Assembly (NCBI GenBank): GCA_947500845.1
Contig: CANMTP010000001.1
Coordinates: forward strand, 1 to 64,000
Length of the DNA stretch: 64,000 nucleotides
DNA from: an uncultured Aquimarina sp.
GTDB lineage: Bacteria; Bacteroidota; Bacteroidia; Flavobacteriales; Flavobacteriaceae
Direction of reading: 5' to 3'
In this document: positions 55,501-63,181 of the stretch, piece after piece
Numbering within the stretch: the stretch's first letter is position 1
Layout: each line of letters begins with the position of its first letter
Position numbers and translations under genes: made by a program
The notes under the pieces: generated by a model
The model's input: the letters and a program-made list of their open reading frames with translations, nothing else
What the model was told of the DNA's origin: nothing
The model's database searches: none

Positions 55501-56210
55501 TCACTCTCTTGATAATAATCCGGTTTATCAGCTGTTTTTGGAGCAAACTGAGTGGCTTTTGGCCCTTTTATGAATGCAACATTATCTTTATATGCAGAAA
55601 CTATATCGTTTGGATTCGTTTCAGATGTCTTTTTAATTAATTTGAATAGTGACGATGGTTGTTCTTCTCCATCAATTATAAAAGTTCCATTAAATATTTT
55701 GTGACGGCAATGCTCTGAATTTACTTGCGAGAATCCGAACACCTCAGAATCGGTAAGCTTTCTCCCTATTTTTTTGCTTACACCTTCAAGATATTCTATT
55801 TCTTCATCACTAAGAGCGAGACCTTCACTCTTATTATAAGATGCAATATCATCAATTTCAAGAATTGGATCTGGTTGAATATCAATAGTATAAATATCTT
55901 GATCTAGACTATCATATTTTTGCGAAAGCATAGGGTCAAAATCGATAAAATCTTTTGGTACCGTGGTAAACTCTTCAATTCTAATGATACCTTCGATACC
56001 CATATTCTGCGTTATTTCAACCGCGTTGGTGCTCCATGGAGTGACCATTGCAGCACGTGGGCCAACAAAAAAAGCGTCGATAGACGCCACAGATAATTTA
56101 GATTGGTTGCCAAATAGCCAGGTGAGTTTTTCTGTAGTTGAAGGGGATATTTCTTGATTGGTTTGAACCGCAAATACGGTCTTGTTTTGGTTTCCGAAGA
56201 AATGAATCAT
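52554..56210 (-). CDS. purL: Phosphoribosylformylglycinamidine synthase
   Basis: This is the large single-chain FGAM synthase of purine synthesis. The frame is open to 56240, but the internal ATG 56210 (MIHFFGNQNKTVFAV) is the better start, giving 1218 residues. It has the PurS-like N-terminus, two PurL ATPase halves with the conserved AETHNFPTTVEPFNGAATG, and a C-terminal class I glutaminase with its cysteine in GICNGCQLF and histidine/glutamate in PHIERS. It converts FGAR to FGAM using glutamine and ATP. It is a single gene here. Confidence 0.96.
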   Translation of the reverse strand: MIHFFGNQNKTVFAVQTNQEISPSTTEKLTWLFGNQSKLSVASIDAFFVGPRAAMVTPWSTNAVEITQNMGIEGIIRIEEFTTVPKDFIDFDPMLSQKYDSLDQDIYTIDIQPDPILEIDDIASYNKSEGLALSDEEIEYLEGVSKKIGRKLTDSEVFGFSQVNSEHCRHKIFNGTFIIDGEEQPSSLFKLIKKTSETNPNDIVSAYKDNVAFIKGPKATQFAPKTADKPDYYQESEFESVISLKAETHNFPTTVEPFNGAATGSGGEIRDRLAGGKGSLPLAGTAVYMTSYSRLEENRPWERAMDERDWLYQTPMDILIKASNGASDFGNKFGQPLITGSVLTFEHEEHARKLGFDKVIMQAGGIGYGKANQALKDTPETGDKIVILGGENYRIGMGGAAVSSADTGEFSSGIELNAVQRSNPEMQKRAANAIRGMVESEENTIVSIHDHGAGGHLNCLSELVEETGGKIDLDKLPVGDPTLSAKEIIGNESQERMGLVIAPKHVDTLERIAARERSPMYQVGDVTGDHRFTFESKTKGDKPMDLDLVDMFGSSPKTIMNDQTISRYYDDLSYDIKDFQGYLESVLQLEAVACKDWLTNKVDRCVGGRVAKQQCTGPLQLPLNNCGVMALDYKSTEGIATSIGHSPISGLIDPEAGSKNSIAEALTNIIWAPLKEGLTSVSLSANWMWPCKNEGEDARLYKAVKAISDFAIDLGINIPTGKDSLSMKQKYPNEEVIAPGTVIISAAANCDDINKVVEPVLQKNGGDIYYINLSNDKYKLGGSSFAQIVNKIGSEAPSIQNASNFKKTFNVIQSLIRSNEIVAGHDVASGGLITTLLELCFADVNIGAELDLNQIKESDSIKLLFAENSGIVFQSALNSNIESVLTENGIEYFNIGKTKEGGSLRIKNGDDSFILNVEELRSKWFKTSFLLDQKQTANDLAKDRYENFAKQPLQFEFPIHFMGRKPLLDDSKPRPKAAIIREKGSNSEREMANAMYLAGFDVKDVHMTDLISGRETLEDIQFIGAVGGFSNSDVLGSAKGWAGAFLYNEKANAALKNFFKREDTLSVGICNGCQLFMELEVINPEHKVHGKLVHNQSHKHESGFTSVKIQENNSVMLSSLAGSTLGVWISHGEGKFNLPLSEDQYNIVAKYGYKEYPANPNGSDYNTAMMSDQTGRHLVMMPHIERSIFQWNWAHYPKGRHDEVSPWIEAFVNARKWL

Positions 56211-56328
56211 TTTATGGGTACATTGTGTTGAGTTGAACAAGCTGCAAATTTACTATTTTATTAGCAAAGAATAGCATAAAATTAGAATTCAATGGCAGAG
56301 TTATTCACCAAATTTTGAACAATACCTG

Positions 56329-57540
56329 TTAAGATTGTTTTTCTAATAAAGCCATATAAAATCCATCAAAACCGGATTGGTGAGATAATATTTTTTTGTC
56401 TTTAACCAATTTAAAATCTGCTCCGGCTTCTTTTGACAGGAAATTGTTCACTTGATCCTGATTTTCTGAAGGTAAAATCGAGCAAGTAGCGTATACCAGC
56501 TTACCTCCTGGTTTTACCATTTTGGAATAGCTTTCTAAAATATCGGATTGTGTTTGTCTGATTTTTTCTAAAAATTCGGGTTGTAATTTCCATTTGGCAT
56601 CTGGATTTCTACGTAACACTCCCAAACCACTACAAGGTGCATCAATTAATACCCGATCTGCTTTGTCATGAAGTTTTTTGATATCTTTCGTACTTTCGAT
56701 AACTCTTGGTTCAATATTATGGGCACCGGCTCTTCGCGCTCTTCTTTTTAGCTCTTTCAATTTATTGGCGTAAATATCCATAGCAATGATCTGTCCTTTA
56801 TTTTGCATCAAAGCTGCAAGGTGAAGTGTTTTACCACCAGCACCTGCACAGGCATCTACTACTCGTTGTCCTAGCTTTACATCAAGGAAATCTGCTACTA
56901 ATTGTGAAGACGCATCTTGTACTTCAAATAAGCCTTTTTTAAAAGCCTCGGTACTAAAAACATTAGTTCTTTCTACGAGTTGAAGAGCATTAGGATAACC
57001 TTTGATAAATTCGGTATCAATGTTTTCATCTTCAAGAGCTCCTCTTAATTTATCCCTTAATATTTTGAGTGTATTCGAACGTAAGATTACAGGAGCTTGT
57101 TGATTTAAAGCATGAATCTCTTTCTCCCAATGTTTTCCTAGTTCTTTTTGACCTAATTCGTCTAACCAATCAGGAATAGATTCTTTAAATTTTCTGATAT
57201 TGCTTAATTCATCAAATCTGCCTTTAATACGTCTGGTAGGAGTAGGGGCAATTTGTTTCCAATCGGGTAATGAAATACCTCTTAACGTCGCCCAGACTGC
57301 AAAGACTCTCCATAGATTTTCTCTGGAAAAAGGCTCTTTTACTTCTGCAATCTCTGTATATAACCGCTTCCAACGAACTATTTCATACACTGTTTCTGCG
57401 ACAAAACTACGATCACGAGATCCCCATCGTTTATCCCGTTTCAGTAATTTTTGTACCACCTTATCAGCATATTCCCCCTCATTGAATATTTTATCCAAAC
57501 CATCGATTACTGCAAAGACCAGGTTTCTATGTAAGCGCAT
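56329..57540 (-). CDS. RsmB/NOP family RNA (cytosine-C5) methyltransferase
   Basis: This is a 403-residue RsmB/NOP/Sun protein. The N-terminal NusB-like domain leads to a SAM-binding domain with VVDACAGAGGKTLHLA, the catalytic DAPCSGLGVLRRNPD and YATCSILPSENQDQV. The two cysteines (PC and TC) typical of m5C methyltransferases are both present. It modifies 16S rRNA, or possibly another RNA. It is divergent from the Ycf48-like gene. Confidence 0.9.
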   Translation of the reverse strand: MRLHRNLVFAVIDGLDKIFNEGEYADKVVQKLLKRDKRWGSRDRSFVAETVYEIVRWKRLYTEIAEVKEPFSRENLWRVFAVWATLRGISLPDWKQIAPTPTRRIKGRFDELSNIRKFKESIPDWLDELGQKELGKHWEKEIHALNQQAPVILRSNTLKILRDKLRGALEDENIDTEFIKGYPNALQLVERTNVFSTEAFKKGLFEVQDASSQLVADFLDVKLGQRVVDACAGAGGKTLHLAALMQNKGQIIAMDIYANKLKELKRRARRAGAHNIEPRVIESTKDIKKLHDKADRVLIDAPCSGLGVLRRNPDAKWKLQPEFLEKIRQTQSDILESYSKMVKPGGKLVYATCSILPSENQDQVNNFLSKEAGADFKLVKDKKILSHQSGFDGFYMALLEKQS

Positions 57541-57615
57541 TGTATTATTTTTTTAGGTCTGCAAAGGTATACCTTTGTTACCAAATACAGTTATATTTGG
57601 GTATAATTATTGACT

Positions 57616-58674
57616 ATGAGACTCACTATTATCGCATTATTTGGACTAACGCTAACTTTTTGCAAACCAAAAGACAGGGTAGTGGCTCATGATTTCTCTA
57701 AAGTTGATATTGAAGTTATATTAAAGGATTCTTTTAGTATTAGAGCTATCGCAGTATATCATGATACTCTTCTGGGTTTCGGATTTAATAAAGGATATGG
57801 TTTTATAAACCTAAAAACTCACAAAACTCATATAATAAATTTTGAAAAAGCTGATCCTAATGAAATAAAAAGTGATGAGATTGCAGAGCAACGCGCTGTA
57901 AGTTTTGCAAACAACTCATTTTTCTCTTTGGGAATTGGTTCTCCGGTAAGATTAAGAAAGATTGATTTTGATAATAAACAAGAAAGGATAGTTTATACAG
58001 AGGATCATAAAAATGCATTTTATGATTCCCTTACTTTTTGGAACGATTCTGAAGGAATTGCCATGGGAGACCCAACCGATGATTGCTTATCTATAATTAT
58101 TACGCGAGATGGTGGAGATCGTTGGGAGAAAGTTTCTTGTGCTAACTTACCTAAAACAATCGGAGGTGAAGCCGCATTTGCTGCCAGTAATGGCAATATT
58201 GCTATAGTCGATGATCATACCTGGATTATATCTGGAGGCATAAAATCCCGAGTGTTTTATTCACCTGATAAAGGTAGGAACTGGGAAGTTTTTGAAACGC
58301 CTATTGTGCAGGGTAGTTCAACCACAGGAGGATATTCCATTGACTTTTATGATCAAGAAAATGGAATTATCTACGGGGGTGACTATACAAAACCAGAAGG
58401 TAATGTTGCCAACAAGGCTATTACAACAGATGGTGGTAGAAGCTGGCGTCCTATTAAAGATGGATCTGGTTATAAAAGTTGTGTTAGATATGTTCCTAAT
58501 AGTGGGAGTAAAGAAATTGTGGCAATTGGGTTTACGGGTATTTCTATCTCTAATGATTATGGCCAACATTGGAGAGAACTGAGCAAAGAAAGTTTTTATA
58601 CGCTACGATTTATAAATGATAGCACTGCAATAGCTGCAGGAAAAGGAAGAGTGGCTAGATTGTCTTTTAAATAG
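57616..58674 (+). CDS. Ycf48/BNR-repeat lipoprotein
   Basis: The ATG 57616 is preferred to TTG 57610. The protein is a lipoprotein (lipobox LTF-Cys) with several Ycf48/BNR-like beta-propeller blades: TRDGGDRWEKVSC, SPDKGRNWEVFET, TTDGGRSWRPIKD and SNDYGQHWRELSK. Such propellers bind peptides or glycans, or act as assembly factors; no catalytic site is implied. It is a single gene. Confidence 0.82.
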   Translation: MRLTIIALFGLTLTFCKPKDRVVAHDFSKVDIEVILKDSFSIRAIAVYHDTLLGFGFNKGYGFINLKTHKTHIINFEKADPNEIKSDEIAEQRAVSFANNSFFSLGIGSPVRLRKIDFDNKQERIVYTEDHKNAFYDSLTFWNDSEGIAMGDPTDDCLSIIITRDGGDRWEKVSCANLPKTIGGEAAFAASNGNIAIVDDHTWIISGGIKSRVFYSPDKGRNWEVFETPIVQGSSTTGGYSIDFYDQENGIIYGGDYTKPEGNVANKAITTDGGRSWRPIKDGSGYKSCVRYVPNSGSKEIVAIGFTGISISNDYGQHWRELSKESFYTLRFINDSTAIAAGKGRVARLSFK

Positions 58675-58715
58675 AAAAGAGTCTATTGATCGAAAGCCTC
58701 TGTTTGTACACTTCT

Positions 58716-59171
58716 TTAATCATTTCTTCGGTTCCGCCATTGTCTAATACGTTCTAACAATCTTTTGTTAAAATCGTTTTCTGCTTTTATAAGTCTTAAA
58801 ATTTTTTTATTAGATATAACGGTCTGTAGATCTTTAATAAGTGTTTTTCTGGCCTGCGTTTTTTGAGTTTCTGCTTCTAAATAATTACTTAAAAACTCTC
58901 CTGCTTGCCGATCGCTTAGCCCATCAGTTCCTTCATTATCATCCTTAAGAGCTCTTATAAGCTTACGCTCTTCTTTTTTAAGTTTTTCTAGCGTTTCTTC
59001 ATGTGTGTTGTATATTGGCCAAAATTGTTGAGCTTCTTTACTGCTCAAATTTAACTGCTCGGTAATATAAGCCACTTTGAATGCTTTGATCTTTTCTCCC
59101 GCAGGATTTTGACCGATGGCATTTAGCGATACCAAAGCTATACCTATACATAGTAATATCTTATTCATCAA
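58716..59171 (-). CDS. Spy/CpxP-like periplasmic protein
   Basis: This is a 151-residue helical periplasmic protein with a signal peptide (about residues 1-20). ITEQLNLSSKEAQQFWPIYN and the later long charged helices match the LTxxQ type of Spy/CpxP-like proteins of Bacteroidota. It is the third gene of the sigma-factor operon and probably acts as an envelope-stress effector or sensor. Confidence 0.7.
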   Translation of the reverse strand: MMNKILLCIGIALVSLNAIGQNPAGEKIKAFKVAYITEQLNLSSKEAQQFWPIYNTHEETLEKLKKEERKLIRALKDDNEGTDGLSDRQAGEFLSNYLEAETQKTQARKTLIKDLQTVISNKKILRLIKAENDFNKRLLERIRQWRNRRND

Positions 59172-59224
59172 TTTAAATTTTTATAACCTTCATTTGGATA
59201 TTAAAAATACCCATTTCATCCATT

Positions 59225-59761
59225 CTAATCTGTAAGTATGATTTCATCGACCAAATCTTTATCAGATAAATATTCCAATAATTCTTCTTCAGAAATAACT
59301 TTTTCTTCAAAAAAATCAGAATATTTAGTTTCTTCATTTATTAAGAAAGCCATTTCATCATTACTCAAGTCGATATTACCCTCTATAAAATAATCTTGAA
59401 TATCAGCTAATTCTATATTATCAATCCCTTGAAGAGGGTCGTTTTCTTTATTCATAAATACTGAAATGATAATGGCAATCATAGCAGCAATCCCTGAAAT
59501 ATACGAAAGGTTTCTTTTGGAGAATAAAGAAATGGTTTTTCCTTTATTATCCCTATCATTTAATTTTTGTGTTAACGTATCCTCTAGAGAATCAAAATAA
59601 CCATTAGGCACCTTAAAACCCGAGCCATTTTTGATAGATGATGGTTGCTCTTCTTTTATGTCAGAAACGATTTTTTTTGAAAGTTTTTTTTCTAAACTTT
59701 CAAAATAACTCTCTGGCACCTTAAAGCCGGCATTATTTTTATGTAAGTTATCTTTTTTCAC
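59225..59761 (-). CDS. Probable anti-sigma factor with a duplicated motif
   Basis: This is a 178-residue protein with one membrane segment near residues 90-106. Before it lies a duplicated motif, FKVPESYFESLEKKL (about 13-27) and FKVPNGYFDSLEDTL (about 49-63). The C-terminal part is very acidic. Position directly after an ECF sigma gene and the single membrane helix suggest an anti-sigma factor, with the cytoplasmic N-terminal repeats as possible sigma-binding parts. No zinc motif is present, so it is not a ZAS type. Confidence 0.72.
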   Translation of the reverse strand: MKKDNLHKNNAGFKVPESYFESLEKKLSKKIVSDIKEEQPSSIKNGSGFKVPNGYFDSLEDTLTQKLNDRDNKGKTISLFSKRNLSYISGIAAMIAIIISVFMNKENDPLQGIDNIELADIQDYFIEGNIDLSNDEMAFLINEETKYSDFFEEKVISEEELLEYLSDKDLVDEIILTD

Positions 59762-59792
59762 TGCATATATGACTCATCAAATGTAAAAAGGT

Positions 59793-60386
59793 TTAATCAT
59801 TTTTTAAAAACTCTTCTATCTTTTTAGAGGCTAGGTGGTATGATGCTTTTAAGGCACCTTCACTGGTTTCTAAAATTTCAGACATTTCTCTATATTTTAA
59901 TTCCTGAAAATACTTCATATTAAATACTTGTTGTTGTTTTTGAGGTAATGTCGCAATTGCTTTTTGTAACTGTAGTTGCATTTCATTGCCCTCAAAGTAT
60001 ATACCGGCTTCCAGGTTTTGTATAAGCCGAAAACTTAATTCTTCGTTGGTGATGTTATGTTTTTTTGCTTTTTGATTTAGAAATGTAATAGATTCATTAG
60101 TGGCAATACGATACAACCAAGAATAAAGTTTACTATCACCTTTAAATTTTTTTATGTTTTTATATACCTTAATGAATACATTTTGCAATACATCATCTGT
60201 ATCATCATGGTTTTTGACCATGTTCCTAATATGCCAATATAATCGTTGCTGATATAATGATACCAATTCACTAAATGCCGAATTAATATCGTTATCAGAT
60301 TGCAGAGAGATAAGTAGGCGTTCTTCTTCTTTATTTATGCTCAAGTAATTATATTTTATACGTCGGATTAATATATAACCCTGCAC
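59793..60386 (-). CDS. ECF RNA polymerase sigma factor
   Basis: This is an ECF sigma factor of 197 residues at most; TTG 60344 would give MSINKEEERLL as a more usual start. Region 2 is at about residues 40-110 (DDTDDVLQNVFIKVYKNIKKF) and region 4 at about 140-190 with the helix-turn-helix LKYREMSEILETSEGALKASYH (split by no gap). It directs RNA polymerase to envelope-stress or similar promoters and is co-transcribed with the two genes that follow. Confidence 0.9.
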   Translation of the reverse strand: MQGYILIRRIKYNYLSINKEEERLLISLQSDNDINSAFSELVSLYQQRLYWHIRNMVKNHDDTDDVLQNVFIKVYKNIKKFKGDSKLYSWLYRIATNESITFLNQKAKKHNITNEELSFRLIQNLEAGIYFEGNEMQLQLQKAIATLPQKQQQVFNMKYFQELKYREMSEILETSEGALKASYHLASKKIEEFLKND

Positions 60387-60525
60387 ATAAGACTAAAGTA
60401 AACAAAAAAGGTTTAACGTAGTATTTTGAGAAGTATAAATTTACTTTTTTTTGTAAGAATTTGTAGGAATTTATGTTAAAATTGATAGTAATTTGCTTTT
60501 TTTATAGACAAAATACATTTTATAC
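60387..60525. other. Intergenic region upstream of the sigma gene
   Basis: AT-rich; it must hold the promoter of the sigma operon. Nothing specific is seen. Confidence 0.4.
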
Positions 60526-60694
60526 TTGTTGAATTGAAAAATAATAGTATCTTTACATCGTAATAAAGAATTAATACTTTCATCCTCCCCAAGATGAAAG
60601 ATTTTTATAAAAGTGAGTTTTAATTTTAGAGTAAGCCCCTAAATTAAGATGATTTGTGTGAAGAAAAAGAGTGCGTCCAGCACTCTTTTTTTTT
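60526..60694 (+). ncRNA. Probable small RNA gene, copy 1 of 3
   Basis: The promoter is TTG (60526-60528), 19 bases, TATCTTTA (60548-60555), the Bacteroidota -33/-7 form. The transcript should start near 60562 and contains the stem CTTTCATC/GATGAAAG (about 60577-60600), a conserved single-stranded stretch with GAGTAAGCCCCTAAATTAAG, and the terminator AAAAAGAGTGC-gtcca-GCACTCTTTTT (60664-60694). No start codon or reading frame is conserved. Predicted length about 130 nt. Confidence 0.78.
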
Positions 60695-60818
60695 ATTATG
60701 TTTTTGTTAAATTATTTGAAGGACAAATAATCTTGTAAGATAAATACTACATTATTATTTTATTAGGTAATTTTATTATGTTAAAAAACATATTTTTTAT
60801 GATAAAATACAATTTTTG

Positions 60819-60987
60819 TTTGGTAGATTAAAAAAAGATAGTATCTTTACATTGTAATAAAGAATAAATACTTTCATTCTCCCCAAGATGAAAGATTTTA
60901 ATAAAAGTGAGTTTTAATTTTAGAGTAAGCCCCTAAATTAAGATGATTTGTGTGAAGAAAAAGAGTGCGTTAAGCACTCTTTTTTAT
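60819..60987 (+). ncRNA. Probable small RNA gene, copy 2 of 3
   Basis: Promoter TTTG (60819-60822), exactly 19 bases, TATCTTTA (60842-60849). The RNA body is nearly identical to copy 1. In the first stem CTTTCATC has become CTTTCATT, so the C-G pair becomes a T-G wobble and the helix survives. The terminator loop differs (gttaa) while its stem is unchanged. This pattern supports a selected RNA structure. Confidence 0.78.
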
Positions 60988-61131
60988 TTGAAAATGTTTC
61001 TAAAATCTGGACTGAATACTTTCAGCTTGAATTCATAATCTTATAATTTGTAAGAATAATATTACATTTTGGCGATTATTTTTAATATTTATAGATAAAA
61101 AGTATTTTTTTTGGATAAAATAAACATTTTT

Positions 61132-61303
61132 CTTGCAGGAGTCGATTGTTAGCTTTATATTTGTACTATAATATTAGAATAAATACTTTCATTCTCCCCA
61201 AGATGAAAGATTTTAATAAAAGTGAGTTTTAATTTTAGAGTAAGCCCCTAAATTAAGATGATTTGTGTGAAGAAAAAGAGTGCGTCCAGCACTCTTTTTT
61301 ATT
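61132..61303 (+). ncRNA. Probable small RNA gene, copy 3 of 3
   Basis: Promoter CTTG (61132-61135), 20 bases, TATATTTG (61156-61163), the full TAnnTTTG form. The promoter region differs from the other two copies while the RNA body from AATAAATACTTTCATTC onward is almost identical to copy 2. The terminator is as in copy 1. The minus-strand ABC transporter gene ends just beyond it. Confidence 0.78.
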
Positions 61304-61329
61304 TTAAAAAACTGATAATCAGTGAAATA

Positions 61330-63153
61330 TTAATCGAAAGATTGTAGAGTAACTAATCTTTGATAAGCTCCATTCTTGGCTATTAACTCTTCATGACGAC
61401 CTTTTTCGATAATTTTTCCTTTTTGCATTACAACGATTAAATCTGAATTTTGTATCGTAGATAATCTATGAGCGATTACGATGCTTGTTCGGTTTTTCAT
61501 CATATTTTCTAACGCGGACTGTACTAATCGTTCACTTTCTGTATCCAAAGCAGAAGTAGCCTCGTCTAATATCATAATCGGCGGATTTTTAAGAACCGCC
61601 CTTGCTATTGATAGACGTTGTTTCTGTCCACCACTTAGTTTATTGCCACTGTCACCAATATTGGTTTCGATACCTTTTGGTAAGTCTTTCACAAATTCCC
61701 AAGCGTTGGCAACCTTTAGTGCTTCGATTATTTCCTCTTCTGTAGCATGTTCGTCGCCTATCAATAAGTTATTTTTTATACTGTCATTAAAAAGAATAGA
61801 ATCTTGAGTTACAAGACCCATCAATCCTCGTAATGATTCTTTAGTTAAATCTCGAATATCTGTATTATCAATTTTAATACTTCCTTTATTTACATCATAA
61901 AATCGGGTGACAAGATTAGCAATGGTAGATTTTCCGCTACCAGATTGTCCTACTAAGGCCACCGCACTCCCTTTGGGAACCTTTAACGAAAAATCATCAA
62001 GAACATATTCATCTTCATATTTGAAGGATATATTTTCTAAAGTTATGTCAGTATAAAAATCCCCTTTTTCTTGTGCATCTGGTTTGTCCTGTAAAGGAGA
62101 GGAGGTATTCAAAATTTCGAGTACCCTTTCTGCTGCTGCATTTCCACGCTTTACACCATAGCTTGCCTTTGAAATGGCTTTAGCGGGGGTAAGGATATTA
62201 TATGCTAATCCCATATATACAATAAAAAGTCCTGGGTCCAATGATTTTTCGACTAAAACCATTTGTCCACCATACCACAGGAGAATAGCAATTACTGTAA
62301 TTCCTAAAAATTCACTAGTTGGGGAAGCTAAATTTTGCCGATTTAGTAGGGTATTAGAATAATTATAAAATCGAGATGTAGACTCTTTGAATTTTCGATT
62401 AAAAATCTTCTCAGCATTGAATCCCTTTATAACTTTGAGTCCACCTAAAGTTTCTTCGACTATGGACAAGAAGAATCCTTGCTCTTTCTGTACTTTATCC
62501 GAGTGTTTTTTTAACCTTTTTCCAATTAATGAAATTAAAAATCCTGATACCGGTATAAATATAAAAACGAATACGGTCAGTTTCACACTAATAAGCAACA
62601 TGGCGCAAATGGTGAATAAGATCATTAGAGGTTCTCTTACAATAAGTTCAAGTATGGATAAAAAAGAATGCTGTATTTCCAGAACATCTGTAGAAATTCT
62701 AGCGATAGTATCCCCTTTACGTTTTTCGGAAAAGAAGGAAAGAGGTAAGTCTACGGTTTTTTTATATAATTCATTACGAATATCTTTTAGAACACCGTTT
62801 CTAAGAAAAGTAATAAAGTACATGGCCAGGTAACTAAAAATGTTCTTCAGAAAGAACATACTAATAACTAAGGCAACCATAAAGATAAGTACATCGTCAT
62901 TTCCTTGATCAGCTTTTTGTGTAACATAATAATTTAAATATGCCTCACTATATTCTCGTACCTCTAACAATCCATTCCATTCGGGTTTAATTTTTACCTT
63001 ATCAGTTTTACCAAATAATACATTCAGCATCGGAAATAAAGAAACCATAGCCAATGTCCCGAATAGGGCGTAAAAAATATTAGAAATAATATTTAAAATG
63101 GCATAAATTCTATAAGGTTTCGCAAAGCGAAGAATTTGTTTAAAATAATTCAT
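61330..63153 (-). CDS. ABC transporter, ATP-binding and permease fusion (MsbA-like)
   Basis: This is a 607-residue exporter half-transporter. The membrane domain (about residues 1-330) has six segments. The nucleotide-binding domain carries Walker A ALVGQSGSGKSTIANL, signature LSGGQKQRLSIARA, Walker B IMILDEATSALD and the switch histidine in VIAHRLST. It functions as a homodimer and probably flips a lipid, such as lipid A precursor, or exports a small molecule. It sits 28 bases downstream of the phosphosugar mutase gene on the same strand. Confidence 0.92.
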   Translation of the reverse strand: MNYFKQILRFAKPYRIYAILNIISNIFYALFGTLAMVSLFPMLNVLFGKTDKVKIKPEWNGLLEVREYSEAYLNYYVTQKADQGNDDVLIFMVALVISMFFLKNIFSYLAMYFITFLRNGVLKDIRNELYKKTVDLPLSFFSEKRKGDTIARISTDVLEIQHSFLSILELIVREPLMILFTICAMLLISVKLTVFVFIFIPVSGFLISLIGKRLKKHSDKVQKEQGFFLSIVEETLGGLKVIKGFNAEKIFNRKFKESTSRFYNYSNTLLNRQNLASPTSEFLGITVIAILLWYGGQMVLVEKSLDPGLFIVYMGLAYNILTPAKAISKASYGVKRGNAAAERVLEILNTSSPLQDKPDAQEKGDFYTDITLENISFKYEDEYVLDDFSLKVPKGSAVALVGQSGSGKSTIANLVTRFYDVNKGSIKIDNTDIRDLTKESLRGLMGLVTQDSILFNDSIKNNLLIGDEHATEEEIIEALKVANAWEFVKDLPKGIETNIGDSGNKLSGGQKQRLSIARAVLKNPPIMILDEATSALDTESERLVQSALENMMKNRTSIVIAHRLSTIQNSDLIVVMQKGKIIEKGRHEELIAKNGAYQRLVTLQSFD

Positions 63154-63181
63154 TAAGTATGTAGAACAGTTGTACTGCTAT

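Noticed and set aside
60526..61303. The three structured repeats as riboswitches or leader regions
   Set aside because: Each ends in its own terminator, and the gene beyond the last copy is on the opposite strand.
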